This document shows positions 1 to 7,667 of a stretch of 42,659 bases of DNA, in pieces. Within the stretch, counting starts at the first letter, position 1. Each line of letters begins with the position of its first letter. The DNA comes from a virus. The translations under genes were made by a program, and so were the position numbers. The stretch lies in the IMG/VR virus record IMGVR_UViG_3300021420_000070, positions 1 to 42,659 of that record; one strand, 5' to 3'. The notes below the pieces were generated by a model. The model searched no databases, had not been told where the DNA came from, and worked only from the letters and a program-made list of their open reading frames with translations.

Positions 1-100
1 AGGGGGGTCGAACACGATCGAAAATATCCAACTCTTGTGTCCTCGCTGCAATTTGGCGAAAGCGAGCAAGCTGCCTGGCGGGCGTGGGAGAGGGGTCTAA
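1..100 (+). CDS. HNH endonuclease, C-terminal end (gene continues from the right edge)
   Basis: This is the last 32 codons of the HNH nuclease gene that begins at 42373. Read across the junction, the two bases at the right edge plus base 1 form a Lys codon. The frame then gives GGSNT, NIQLLCPRCN and a TAA stop at 98-100. That is the standard second half of an HNH motif (Asn plus CxxC), following the HIDHIVPLA half at the right edge. The fit shows that the two edges are adjacent in the real molecule. The whole protein would be 128 aa. Confidence 0.9.
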   Translation, partial: GGSNTIENIQLLCPRCNLAKASKLPGGRGRGV

Positions 101-121
101 GCGCCGTTGAGGGGTGTGTTT

Positions 122-147
122 TTGCTCGTGCGCTAGTGCACTCGCAA
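122..147. promoter_or_regulatory. 26-bp imperfect dyad upstream of the first late-operon gene
   Basis: The arms are TTGC (122-125)/GCAA (144-147) and GTGC (128-131)/GCAC (138-141), around a CTAG centre (133-136). Twenty of 26 positions are symmetric about 134/135. The dyad lies between the HNH stop at 100 and the GTG start at 176. A weak sigma70-like pair, TTGCTC (122-127) and AAATAT (146-151), would overlap it, so an operator at a late promoter is possible. The T-run at 119-123 precedes the hairpin, so it does not look like a plus-strand terminator. Confidence 0.4.
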
Positions 148-175
148 ATATCACGGATTTTGGGGGAAGTCAACT

Positions 176-400
176 GTGGATAACTTGCGCGCTGCAAAGC
201 AACAAATGATCTCGAGGCGTGGCTTTCTGGCGACGCTCGGTGCGGCGGTGATTGAAGCGCCGGCGATCGAGGTCCTCGCGCGTCGACGGTCACCACCAGA
301 AAACCGTGTGGCAATAACGGACTCAGCGGGCATGGGCTCTCGCACAGCGATTCTCCATCGCCCAGGACCCCGCCCGGAGCACTCCGGCGGAGGAGCGTGA
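176..400 (+). CDS. Short ORF with Tat-like N-terminal motif
   Basis: Seventy-four residues from a GTG start; GGGGGA at 164-169 gives a plausible ribosome site. Residues 13-19 read SRRGFLA, close to the twin-arginine export consensus S-R-R-x-F-L-K, and are followed by an Ala/Val-rich stretch. The rest is Arg/Pro/Gly-rich and has no domain I recognise. It is the first ORF before the terminase block. Either it encodes a small exported protein, or it is a fortuitous ORF in GC-rich DNA; the stretch after the motif is only weakly hydrophobic. No function is assigned. Confidence 0.45.
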   Translation: MDNLRAAKQQMISRRGFLATLGAAVIEAPAIEVLARRRSPPENRVAITDSAGMGSRTAILHRPGPRPEHSGGGA

Positions 401-449
401 CAGTGGGTAATTTGGGGCCTGCGAGTCCGACCACCGCCGGAGCCGGTTA

Positions 450-650
450 GTGATTGAGAAAGCGAAACGCGGGTTCGCAGTGATGTCGCCGGCGAAGCGC
501 CGAGCCATCGCCGCGCTCGGTGGGGCCGCGGTGCCGGCGGCGCGGCGAGGCTTCAGCAACAGGAAAGTCGCGCGCCGCGCGGGTAAACTCGGCGGCAAGC
601 AGGTCCACAAGAAGGAGCGCGACCGTGCCCAGGCCAATCAAGCCGACTGA
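450..650 (+). CDS. KGG-motif small basic protein
   Basis: Sixty-six residues from a GTG start preceded by GGAG at 440-443. Residues 9-27 (FAVMSPAKRRAIAALGG) and 40-49 (ARRAGKLGGK) match the pattern of the stress-induced KGG repeat family (YciG-like), in which F-x-x-M-S-P-E-K-R-R-E-I-A-x-x-G-G is typical. These are small, hydrophilic, probably disordered basic proteins of unclear biochemistry. The gene overlaps the next one by 26 bases. The motif match is visible by eye; the role in the phage is unknown. Confidence 0.65.
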   Translation: MIEKAKRGFAVMSPAKRRAIAALGGAAVPAARRGFSNRKVARRAGKLGGKQVHKKERDRAQANQAD

Positions 651-843
651 CAACGACTACGAGCCGAAGCAACTGCTGTCGAAGGCGGAGTTGAAGCGGT
701 TCAACCCGAAAGATCAGTCACATATTGCAATCCTCGAGGCGCGGCAGCAAGATCGCGAGCGTCGACTGGCCCAGGGCGAGAAGTTGCCCGAGCGGCCCGA
801 CGATCGACCGACCACCAGGCGGTTCGGACCACATGGAGCGTGA
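625..843 (+). CDS. Small hydrophilic protein of unknown function
   Basis: Seventy-two residues from GTG 625. The AAGGAG at 611-616 is a good ribosome site and decides this start over upstream in-frame codons that would lie deep in the preceding gene. The protein begins MPRPIKPTDNDYEPKQLLSK and is rich in Lys, Arg, Glu and Gln, with a likely helix around residues 18-50. I do not recognise the family. It sits directly before the Tad2-like gene in the pre-terminase block. Confidence 0.6.
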   Translation: MPRPIKPTDNDYEPKQLLSKAELKRFNPKDQSHIAILEARQQDRERRLAQGEKLPERPDDRPTTRRFGPHGA

Positions 844-847
844 CGCG

Positions 848-1078
848 ATGGAGCAGCACTTTGGCTTCGGACCCGCGCTCCGGCTGCTCCGCGAGGGCAA
901 GCAGCTCCGCCGCGCCGGCTGGAACGGCAAGGGGATGTGGATCGACATCCAGATGCCGACCACCAGCTCGAAAATGACCTTGCCGTACATATACCTACGC
1001 ACGGTGACCGGCGATCTGGTCCCATGGTTGGCGTCGCAGACTGACTTGCTCGAGGAAGATTGGGAGCTCGCGAAGTAG
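848..1078 (+). CDS. tad2: DUF2829 protein, Tad2-like (predicted Thoeris anti-defence)
   Basis: Seventy-six residues carrying the whole DUF2829 pattern: an N-terminal FGxALxxLREGKxLxRAGWNGKG block (residues 5-29) and the C-terminal VPWLASQTDLLxxDW signature (about 58-73). DUF2829 is the family of Tad2, a small phage protein that binds and sequesters the cyclic ADP-ribose-type signal made by Thoeris TIR proteins and so blocks that abortive-infection defence. ATG 848 is preferred because GGAG lies at 836-839; an in-frame ATG at 833 would add five residues. The stop falls just before the next small gene. The family is clear; activity against Thoeris is inferred. Confidence 0.85.
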   Translation: MEQHFGFGPALRLLREGKQLRRAGWNGKGMWIDIQMPTTSSKMTLPYIYLRTVTGDLVPWLASQTDLLEEDWELAK

Positions 1079-1119
1079 TAGGACGCTCGTCGGCCGGGGG
1101 GTCAGACGGAGTCATATAT

Positions 1120-1428
1120 ATGAGTAAGGCCGTAGCCAAGACGAACATCCCCGCCGAGACCAACTGGGAAGAACTCAAGGCCCACATCCGCGCCGGCGAG
1201 GACCTCATCGAAGGCAACCTGGAGCATGAGGCGATCCTGTTCGCCCGCTGGCTCCATACCAAGCGCATGTCCGACAACCTCGCCGCTGGCACCGACCCCT
1301 CACCACCGCTTGATCCGGTCACGGGGCTGCCGGCAACGCAGCTCCACCCGGTCACCAGCGCGCCAGTGCCGGGTAGCGGCAAGGCCGCACCTGCTCCGCT
1401 GACCGGTCAAGCGCGCACGGCGGGGTGA
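1120..1428 (+). CDS. Small protein before the terminase; possible small terminase subunit
   Basis: One hundred and two residues from ATG 1120. The N-terminal 55 residues look helical and acidic (NWEELKAHIRAGEDLIEGN); the C-terminal half is Pro/Ala/Thr-rich and probably disordered. Its stop overlaps the terminase GTG start as GTGA, so translation is coupled. A small terminase subunit usually sits here, but I see no helix-turn-helix and the protein is short for that role, so this is only a positional guess. An upstream in-frame start at 1060 would overlap the Tad2-like gene. Confidence 0.65.
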   Translation: MSKAVAKTNIPAETNWEELKAHIRAGEDLIEGNLEHEAILFARWLHTKRMSDNLAAGTDPSPPLDPVTGLPATQLHPVTSAPVPGSGKAAPAPLTGQARTAG

Positions 1429-3296
1429 AGTTCCCGCTCGACCAGTTCCTCGGGTTCTGTCGCGCGCTGAAAATCGACTCGAAAGAGCGCGGCGTCATAT
1501 CGCTCGGGGAGTCGATGCTCGGCACCCAGAAATGGGTGCTCGAGCGCATCGTCCGTGGACTCGAGGAGGATGTCCACGAGTTTGATATTTTGAAGTGCCG
1601 GCAGGCTGGCATCTCGACGTTCTGCCTGGCGCTCGATCTCTTTTGGCTGTTCAAACACAACGGCATCTCGGGGATGCTCGCCGTCCATGAGGACACCGCG
1701 CGTGACCAGTTTCGCACCACTCTCGAGCTTTACTACAGCTCGCTGCCCGACCTGTGGAAGCGTCCTATCCGCGATCACAATCGGAACCAGCTTGTCCTTA
1801 CCACCGGGACAAAGCTGTTCTATCGAGTTGCAGGAGTTAAGAAATCTGGTAAGGGATCTCTCGGCCGCTCATCTGCGCTTAGTTTCCTCCACGCCACCGA
1901 GATGTCCTCCTGGGGTGATAAGGAAGCATTCGCCGCACTCAGGGCCGCGCTAGCCCAGAAGAACCCCCGCCGCCTGTACATCTGGGAGTCGACGGCCCGC
2001 GGGTTCGAGAACCTGTTCTACGACCAGTGGTGCGAGGCCAAGGATGCGGCGTCGGTGGTGCCGATCTTCGTCTCGTGGTGGGCTAACGACCTGTACCGGT
2101 TGCCGCGGCGCGAGTCGCTCTACCAGCTCTACTGGGGCAAGGCCGGCCGCGCCAATGCGCAGGAGCAGGTGTGGTCGCGCGAGGTCAAGAAGCTCTACGG
2201 CCGCGAGATTGACGACGAGCAGCTCGCCTGGTGGCGCTGGCTGTGCGCCGAGCAGCAGCCAGATCCCTCCATCCGCCTCCAGGAGTATCCGTGGACCGAA
2301 AACCAGGCATTCCAGTCGACCGGGTCGCAGTTCTTCAGCTCGACGGAACTATCACGCTTGTACCTCGAGGTGGCCGGCCATCCAAACCCGGAATACTTCC
2401 GCCTGACCTTCAAGGACAACTTCCACGAGACCCAGGTGCTGGCGTCGAACGCCAAGAACTCGAGCCTGAAGGTGTGGAAAAACCCCGAGAAGCACGGGTT
2501 CTACGTACTGGGAGCGGACCCAGCATACGGTTCAAGCGAAAGCTCTGACGGGTTCTGCATATCCGTGTGGCGCGCGTGGGCCGATCACGCCGAACAAGTC
2601 GCGGAGTTCATCGACTATGGAATCACAACTGCCCAGTTTGCTTGGGCCATTGCGTACCTGTGCGGAGCCTATGGGCCGTGCACCTTCAACCTCGAGGTAT
2701 CGGGACCAGGTCACGCTGTGCTTAACGAAATTCAAAACATGCGGAAGGAAAGGGTGTTTGGTCTTGCTCGCGCCCGACCAGTCCTGCGCGATGTACTCGG
2801 GTCTATGCGTGATTTCCTCTGGCGGAAGTACGACGCCATCTACGGCACTCCCGCCGCTATCCACACCCAAACCACCTTCCAGGTGAAAGAGCGGCTGATG
2901 AACACCTTCCGCGACTACGTCGAGCGGAAGATGGTGGTGCCGTACTCGCGCGAGCTGGTGTCCGAGATGACCAGCATCGAGCGGCTCGCCGGCCAGGCTC
3001 CGGGCGCTCCCGACCACCGCAAGGACGATCGCGTCATCGCCGCGGCACTCGCGATCCTCGCCTGGAACGACCAGGTGCGCCCAAAACTCATGGCGCAGGG
3101 ACTCATCTTCAAGAACGCACAGCAGGAAGCGGCCGAGCTCGCCGCACAGAACAACGGCGTCGCAGTCGCCGGCCCGCGCATGGTCAGGACCTACATGAAG
3201 TCGCTGGGGATACTCTATAACAAGCCGGATGTTGGACTGGGGAACGTCAAAACAGCTCTCCCCCGGAGACTTGGACAAAGGGTGTCGCGCACATGA
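1425..3296 (+). CDS. terL: Terminase large subunit
   Basis: This 623-residue ATPase-nuclease packages DNA into the prohead through the portal. Residues 58-65 (CRQAGIST) are the degenerate Walker A of phage terminases. A hydrophobic strand ending HATEMSSW (about 159-166) matches the Walker B and catalytic Glu region. The C-terminal RNase-H-like nuclease starts at GADPAYGSS near residue 363, and DDRVIAAALAI near 534 supplies late acidic residues. Length and architecture are normal for the family. The GTG start overlaps the upstream stop by 4 bases, and its stop overlaps the next ATG the same way. Confidence 0.93.
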   Translation: MKFPLDQFLGFCRALKIDSKERGVISLGESMLGTQKWVLERIVRGLEEDVHEFDILKCRQAGISTFCLALDLFWLFKHNGISGMLAVHEDTARDQFRTTLELYYSSLPDLWKRPIRDHNRNQLVLTTGTKLFYRVAGVKKSGKGSLGRSSALSFLHATEMSSWGDKEAFAALRAALAQKNPRRLYIWESTARGFENLFYDQWCEAKDAASVVPIFVSWWANDLYRLPRRESLYQLYWGKAGRANAQEQVWSREVKKLYGREIDDEQLAWWRWLCAEQQPDPSIRLQEYPWTENQAFQSTGSQFFSSTELSRLYLEVAGHPNPEYFRLTFKDNFHETQVLASNAKNSSLKVWKNPEKHGFYVLGADPAYGSSESSDGFCISVWRAWADHAEQVAEFIDYGITTAQFAWAIAYLCGAYGPCTFNLEVSGPGHAVLNEIQNMRKERVFGLARARPVLRDVLGSMRDFLWRKYDAIYGTPAAIHTQTTFQVKERLMNTFRDYVERKMVVPYSRELVSEMTSIERLAGQAPGAPDHRKDDRVIAAALAILAWNDQVRPKLMAQGLIFKNAQQEAAELAAQNNGVAVAGPRMVRTYMKSLGILYNKPDVGLGNVKTALPRRLGQRVSRT

Positions 3297-3493
3297 GCTA
3301 CCAGATATGCGACGAGGATGAGACACCACTGCCGCTCGTGGAATTCTGCCGCTGGCTGCGCTGCTACGTGGCCTCGGAAGGCATCGCCAACGGCATGTCG
3401 ACCTTCCACTGGAATGAGATCCAGCACCACGCCTCGGAACTCGGCGTGAAGGTCGACATCGACGGCCTGCTCAGCCTGAGACACCCGCTATGA
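3293..3493 (+). CDS. Small protein of unknown function
   Basis: Sixty-six residues. The ATG overlaps the terminase stop as ATGA, and the gene's own stop overlaps the next gene by 4 bases. The sequence (MSYQICDEDETPLPLVEFCR at the N-terminus) is mixed and compact, without a membrane segment or a metal-binding cluster. Position between terminase and portal suggests packaging or head assembly. No family recognised. Confidence 0.7.
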   Translation: MSYQICDEDETPLPLVEFCRWLRCYVASEGIANGMSTFHWNEIQHHASELGVKVDIDGLLSLRHPL

Positions 3494-3975
3494 CCATGTC
3501 AACGAAGCCGGGCGATGACGACGAGAATGCCTGGAACGACCGGCACTTCCAGCACGTCTACCTGTGGCTCACGCTGAACCCAAACAGCCCGTACGTGTCC
3601 TCGCCAGCGATGCTGCTGACCGCGATGGGCATCGACAAGGTGTACTGGAGTTCGTTTCGGACCGGGTTCAACCGCGCCGACCTGCACCGCTACCGGTTCT
3701 CGGTGCGGGTCAGCCTCACGTCGCGATTCAAACGGGTTTTGAACGGCGAGTACACGCCGATCGTGCTGCGCAGGGACAAGAACAACCGGATCACGAAGTA
3801 TGAGATCAAACCGGCCGAAAATCCACAGCCGCTGCCGTGCCCGGCGTTCTACAGGGGGTCAATCAAGATAACAAACAAGGGGCTGATCTGCACCTTGCGG
3901 CGTTCCGAAGCCACCATGGCACCGAAGCACGACCCGGAAGGCCGGAATCGCTTGCTAAACGCATTCCAAGGGTGA
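3490..3975 (+). CDS. Hypothetical protein
   Basis: One hundred and sixty-one residues beginning MTMSTKPGDDDENAWNDRHF; a second ATG at codon 3 could be the real start. The middle is rich in aromatic and basic residues (YWSSFRTGFNRADLHRYRF), and the C-terminus is basic. No signal, membrane segment or known motif is visible. It is translationally coupled to the preceding gene (ATGA) and followed by a 13-base gap. I do not recognise it. Confidence 0.7.
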   Translation: MTMSTKPGDDDENAWNDRHFQHVYLWLTLNPNSPYVSSPAMLLTAMGIDKVYWSSFRTGFNRADLHRYRFSVRVSLTSRFKRVLNGEYTPIVLRRDKNNRITKYEIKPAENPQPLPCPAFYRGSIKITNKGLICTLRRSEATMAPKHDPEGRNRLLNAFQG

Positions 3976-3988
3976 TAAGGGGTCAAAA

Positions 3989-4459
3989 ATGGGCATTTTG
4001 AAGGAATTTTGCTGCAAGGCACACGGTCCTTTTGAGGCGATTGTGGCCCAGGATGAGACCCCGGATTGCCCTGTTGGATGCTCAAAAAGCCGCGTAAAAC
4101 GCGAAATTCGCACCGCTCCGGCCGCCCGCAGCGCCGTGATGGGCACGCTCGACACCCAGATGCGCGGGCTGGCCCACGATTTCGGCCTCTCCGACCTCAA
4201 AGTCGGCCGCGACGACGGCAAGTCGGTGATGGACAACCTCCGCAAAGGCGAGACCTTCGCCCCACACTGGGTCGGCGTGCCCGGACACCTCGCTCCCGGC
4301 TGGATCGGCCGCGGCGAGAAGCCGGCCGCGATCAATCCGTCCGCCCTCTATGGCACGAAGGACGCAAACCTGCTCTCCGAACTCACCGTGCCGACCAGCC
4401 TGCCGACAAAAGTGGTCGGGCGTGACACCACCGACATCAACACCGTGAGCGCACCGTGA
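3989..4459 (+). CDS. Hypothetical protein with N-terminal zinc-ribbon-like cysteines
   Basis: One hundred and fifty-six residues. The N-terminus carries C-C-x-x-H (residues 8-12) and CPVGC (27-31), a spacing like the short zinc ribbons seen in FmdB-type and phage head-assembly proteins. The rest is unassigned, with a Gly/Pro-rich segment around residues 95-115. The stop overlaps the portal GTG (GTGA), so it is probably co-translated with the portal. A packaging or head role is inferred from position only. Confidence 0.7.
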   Translation: MGILKEFCCKAHGPFEAIVAQDETPDCPVGCSKSRVKREIRTAPAARSAVMGTLDTQMRGLAHDFGLSDLKVGRDDGKSVMDNLRKGETFAPHWVGVPGHLAPGWIGRGEKPAAINPSALYGTKDANLLSELTVPTSLPTKVVGRDTTDINTVSAP

Positions 4460-6117
4460 AACTTCCGCCGTTCAACGAGCGCTACGAGTTCTACGTCGAG
4501 GTGATGGGCAAGTGCACCGCGACGCGCGACGAGCGGCTGCGGCTCTATACCGTGTGGCGCAACTTCTTCCTATTCGGGGCCGGGCCGGAAACTACCGAAA
4601 ACGTCGTCAACAAAATTTGGTCGCACCTGGACCAACTCACGTCACTGATGTACTCCGGAGAGACGACCCGGTTCTCGATTGACCTCTCGCCGAGCGCATC
4701 GGACCTCCACAAGACTCAGATCTCGCCGCTGATCCGCTCGCTCAACGACGACTGGCACCTCGCCAACGCCGACATCGTGTTCGGCATCGCGCTCAAGTGG
4801 GCGTTCGTCTACGGCAGTATGTTCGTGAAGCTGCGCGTCAACCAGGGCCAGATCGAGCCGCACGTCGTCGAGCCGTTCGACATCGGCGTGCTGCGCGAGG
4901 ACATCCACGGGCTGTGGCGGCAGGAGGCGTTCTGCCACTCTTATTATATGAGCCGCTCGCAGTTCGTCTACGAGATGGAGCAGATCCCGCACCCTCGGCT
5001 CAACCAGATCCTCAAGGAGATCGTCTCGGTTCCGCGGCCATCGCAGGTCGCTACCACCGCCACGCTCGACAAGATCGTCACCAGCGCGTCGCAACCGCTA
5101 GTCGTCGGCAACGTCAACTTCGACCTGCTGTCGCCCAACAAGTACCAGCCGAAGGTGACGGAAGATCTGCTGCAGATGCACGAGCTGTACGTATTCGACG
5201 ACGAGGAGAAGGATTTCCGCATCGTCACGATAGCTGAGCCAGGCGTCGTCGTTTTCGAGCGCCCCATCAAGGAGGTATTCATCCCCGGCGAGCAGCCAAT
5301 CGTGCAGATTTGCCCGAATCCGGCTCACGATTATTTCTGGGGTTACTCCGAGGTCGACCGGCTGATCCCGCTGCAGAAAATGCGCAACGAGCGCATGACT
5401 CAGATCAAGCACCTGCTGAACCTTCAGGCCAACCCACCATCGTTCGGCTCCGGGTTCCAGGGGACGATGGACGAGATCGCCGACACCCTCGACTCCCCGA
5501 GCGGCGTCGTCATGGCCGACATGCCGGGTGCCAAGCTCGAGAAGCTGACACCCGAGATCCCCGAGGATCTTTATAAGGAGATTCGCGAACTCGACTCGAT
5601 GTTCGAGGAGATGTCCGGCATTTCCAATGTCATGCAGGGCAAGGGCGAGATGGGCGTTCGGTCCAAGGGCCACGCCGAGCAGCTCGCGCGCCTCGGCGCA
5701 TCGCGCGCCAAGCAACGCGCACTCATCATCGAGGACAGCCTCGAGAAAATCGCGATGCTGTTCATGCAGTTGAAACAGGCGTACGACAAGAGCCGGCTCC
5801 AGACGGAGACCGGTATCCAGTTTGTCGCCGACCAGTTCACCGACAAGTACATCGTCAAGGTTGACGCTCATTCCAACTCCCCGATCTTCATGGAGGATCA
5901 GCGAGCGCTCGCGTTCGACCTGTTCAAGAACAAAGTCATCAGCCGCGAGTCGCTGCTCGATCTACTCGACGTACCCATGAAAGAACTGCTAAAACACAGG
6001 TTGAAGGAAATCGAGGCCGCTGAAAAGGCGCAGCAACAGCAGGAGCAGCAGGCGCATTCCGCCGAGCTCGCTGCCAAGCACGCCAGCAAAGTCAGCCCAA
6101 TCAGGGGGGGCGGATGA
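4456..6117 (+). CDS. Portal protein (podovirus type)
   Basis: This 553-residue protein occupies the slot two genes after the terminase and two genes before the scaffold region. Size and composition suit a podoviral portal: helical N-terminus (residues 1-50), an alternating alpha/beta middle, a long helical segment with [20 protein letters not shown] near 310-330, and a C-terminal Gln/Glu/Ala coiled coil (about 505-545). A portal forms the twelve-subunit DNA gate at one capsid vertex. Its stop overlaps the HNH ATG. The call rests on position and general portal-like features, not on a single diagnostic motif. Confidence 0.8.
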   Translation: MKLPPFNERYEFYVEVMGKCTATRDERLRLYTVWRNFFLFGAGPETTENVVNKIWSHLDQLTSLMYSGETTRFSIDLSPSASDLHKTQISPLIRSLNDDWHLANADIVFGIALKWAFVYGSMFVKLRVNQGQIEPHVVEPFDIGVLREDIHGLWRQEAFCHSYYMSRSQFVYEMEQIPHPRLNQILKEIVSVPRPSQVATTATLDKIVTSASQPLVVGNVNFDLLSPNKYQPKVTEDLLQMHELYVFDDEEKDFRIVTIAEPGVVVFERPIKEVFIPGEQPIVQICPNPAHDYFWGYSEVDRLIPLQKMRNERMTQIKHLLNLQANPPSFGSGFQGTMDEIADTLDSPSGVVMADMPGAKLEKLTPEIPEDLYKEIRELDSMFEEMSGISNVMQGKGEMGVRSKGHAEQLARLGASRAKQRALIIEDSLEKIAMLFMQLKQAYDKSRLQTETGIQFVADQFTDKYIVKVDAHSNSPIFMEDQRALAFDLFKNKVISRESLLDLLDVPMKELLKHRLKEIEAAEKAQQQQEQQAHSAELAAKHASKVSPIRGGG

Positions 6118-6569
6118 TGCTAGGTATAGAGGACCGATTGTACAGTCGTGTGGAGGTTTCTGAGTCAGATTGTTGGATCTGGCAAGGATGCGTGGCGTAC
6201 GGTGGTTACGGACAAATAAGATTCCGTGGCAAAGACACACTGGTCCACCGCGTATCGTGGATCATTGCCAATGGCGAAATCCCGGCCGGGATGCAGGTGT
6301 GCCACCGGTGCGACGTTCGTCGGTGCGTAAACCCTCAGCACCTGTTCTTGGGCACACAGGCAGACAACATCCACGACATGGTCGCCAAACGGCGCAATAA
6401 CAACCAGTTCGGGAAGCTGCCGCCGGATACTTGTTCGAGAGGCCACGTTGGGCACTACTACTCGTGGAGCGGCAATAAGGCCGGGTATCGAGGCGTGTGT
6501 CGTATATGCCGTCTTGCGAACGAGCAACGTCGGCAGCGAGGCTTGACTCTAGCATCGGCCGAAGCGTAG
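6114..6569 (+). CDS. HNH homing endonuclease (HNH_3-like) number 1
   Basis: One hundred and fifty-one residues. The N-terminal block [17 protein letters not shown], then [25 protein letters not shown] and NIHDM, is the usual order of free-standing phage HNH_3 nucleases: CWxW, H-R, CH-C-D---C-NP-HL. A second Cys set (CSRGH and CRICR) lies near 107-133, followed by a basic tail. It probably nicks or cuts DNA and spreads by homing. It directly follows the portal gene, inside the head operon. A related nuclease lies at 6792. Confidence 0.92.
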   Translation: MMLGIEDRLYSRVEVSESDCWIWQGCVAYGGYGQIRFRGKDTLVHRVSWIIANGEIPAGMQVCHRCDVRRCVNPQHLFLGTQADNIHDMVAKRRNNNQFGKLPPDTCSRGHVGHYYSWSGNKAGYRGVCRICRLANEQRRQRGLTLASAEA

Positions 6570-6581
6570 AAAGAGGTGTCC

Positions 6582-6626
6582 ATGAAACGCGGCAAGCACC
6601 GATCAAAGAGGAAGATGCGTAGGTAA
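6582..6626 (+). CDS. Tiny basic peptide, 14 residues (MKRGKHRSKRKMRR)
   Basis: A 14-codon ORF in which 10 of 14 residues are Lys, Arg or His. AGAGGTG at 6572-6578 is a strong ribosome site at correct spacing before ATG 6582, which argues that it is translated. It lies between two HNH genes, 12 bases after the first. Such peptides could neutralise DNA, as the small J protein does in microviruses, but no homology is claimed. It is below the size normally annotated. Confidence 0.5.
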   Translation: MKRGKHRSKRKMRR

Positions 6627-6672
6627 CTGCGCGTCCCGGCCTGGGGGCTGGTGAGTCAGTAGGAGAGCCACA

Positions 6673-6711
6673 ATGGCACGCAGGGGCAGACGCCGCCATA
6701 AGCGGAAATAA
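6673..6711 (+). CDS. Tiny basic peptide, 12 residues (MARRGRRRHKRK)
   Basis: A 12-codon ORF with 9 of 12 residues basic. AGGAGAG at 6661-6667 gives a strong ribosome site five bases from ATG 6673. It is the second such mini-ORF in 130 bases; two independently well-initiated Arg/Lys-only peptides in a row are unlikely by chance. A terminator begins about 50 bases downstream, so it would be the last gene of this transcript. Function unknown; DNA or RNA binding is the natural guess. Confidence 0.5.
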   Translation: MARRGRRRHKRK

Positions 6712-6763
6712 TTGCGGTCGGTCGAAGCACTCCGAGTGCTCCGGTCCTAACCGTACAGAACCG

Positions 6764-6791
6764 GCCGCCAGCTCCTAACTGGCGGCTTTTT
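6764..6791 (+). terminator. Rho-independent terminator
   Basis: A perfect 8-bp stem, GCCGCCAG (6764-6771) with CTGGCGGC (6779-6786), 7-base loop, then TTTTT at 6787-6791. It ends the terminase-portal-minipeptide transcript. The next HNH ATG begins at the base after the T-run. Two smaller hairpins lie just upstream: AGCACT/AGTGCT at 6726-6740 and CCGGT/ACCGG at about 6741-6764. Confidence 0.85.
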
Positions 6792-7199
6792 ATGAGTCCA
6801 CTAGAACGATTCAAGGAGAAATTCGCTCCGGCACCCGATGGGTGTTGGTTATGGATTAAGTGTGTAAACAGCAACGGGTACGGTGTTTTTGATAGGAACC
6901 AGATGGCGCACCGCGCTGCTTACGAATTCTTTGTCGGACCCATCCCTCAAGGGATGAATGTACTGCACAACTGCGACGTTCGGCTGTGCGTCAATCCTGA
7001 CCACCTTCGGCTGGGAACTCAAAAAGAAAATCTTGCTGAAGCCCGAGCCAAAGGCAGAATGGCTCCTGGTGCTCACCAACGAGCCAAGACTCATTGCCCG
7101 TACGGTCACGAGTACACCCCAGAAAACACCCGAATCAATAACTGTGGGCGGGTCTGTAGGACCTGCGAGCGTAACTATCGGATTAGAAAGGCCGCCTGA
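6792..7199 (+). CDS. HNH homing endonuclease (HNH_3-like) number 2
   Basis: One hundred and thirty-five residues with the same block order as the nuclease at 6114: GCWLWIKCVNSNGYG, AHRAAYE, LHNCDVRLCVNPDHLRLGT and ENLAEA. A C-terminal Cys pair region (HCPYGHEYTPEN, VCRTCER) follows. The two proteins are clearly paralogues. Its ATG abuts the terminator T-run, so the gene looks inserted between a terminator and a promoter. Expression would need read-through or a promoter I cannot see. Confidence 0.9.
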   Translation: MSPLERFKEKFAPAPDGCWLWIKCVNSNGYGVFDRNQMAHRAAYEFFVGPIPQGMNVLHNCDVRLCVNPDHLRLGTQKENLAEARAKGRMAPGAHQRAKTHCPYGHEYTPENTRINNCGRVCRTCERNYRIRKAA

Positions 7200-7202
7200 C
7201 CC

Positions 7203-7232
7203 TTGACTCGCGCATTCCGCGGGTAGTATTAG
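7203..7232 (+). promoter_or_regulatory. Candidate sigma70-like promoter for the capsid genes
   Basis: TTGACT (7203-7208) is five of six bases of the -35 consensus. TATTAG (7227-7232) follows after 18 bases; TAGTAT (7224-7229) after 15 is an alternative. It lies directly downstream of the second HNH gene and eight bases before the GTG at 7240, after the terminator at 6764-6791. The location suits a restart of transcription into the scaffold and capsid genes. The GTG would then sit very close to the transcript start. Confidence 0.4.
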
Positions 7233-7239
7233 GCGAGGG

Positions 7240-7656
7240 GTGTCAGTTCCCCCTCAGATAATGCAAGCCCTTGGCGGCGCAGGCGGCCCGAAACCACCTG
7301 GCCCACCCGGCGCAGCCCCTGGTGGTGCCCCGCCGATGCCCGGACCCGGCGGCGGGCCGATGATGGCTCCGGCTCCCAAGGAAGGGAACATGGCCGGTGC
7401 CAAAGCAGACGTGCAGGTCTGCATCAAAAAGCTCACCCAGGCGCTGCAGACCTTCCAGCCGACCACCGACGATGGCAAGGCCATCATGAAGGCCATCGGC
7501 GCGCTGACGAAAGCGTTCGGCGAGACGGAAGGCAAGGACAAGGAACTCGTGCCCGCTGAGATCATGCAGGCACTCGCCGGCGTCGCAGGACCCGGCAAGC
7601 CGCCGCCGGGACTCCCCGCGCCGGCCGGACCCGCAGCACCACCAGCTCCAATGTGA
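7240..7656 (+). CDS. Pro/Gly-rich structural-region protein
   Basis: One hundred and thirty-eight residues. The two ends are Pro/Gly/Ala-rich and low in complexity (GPPGAAPGGAPPMPGPGGG near residues 21-41). The centre, about 50-105, is a compact helical segment. The IMQALGGAGG at the N-terminus recurs as IMQALAGVAG near 107-116, a short internal duplication. GTG 7240 follows GCGAGG; ATG 7261 is an alternative. It precedes the scaffold and capsid genes. No family recognised. Confidence 0.65.
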   Translation: MSVPPQIMQALGGAGGPKPPGPPGAAPGGAPPMPGPGGGPMMAPAPKEGNMAGAKADVQVCIKKLTQALQTFQPTTDDGKAIMKAIGALTKAFGETEGKDKELVPAEIMQALAGVAGPGKPPPGLPAPAGPAAPPAPM

Positions 7657-7667
7657 GGACCTAAGTC

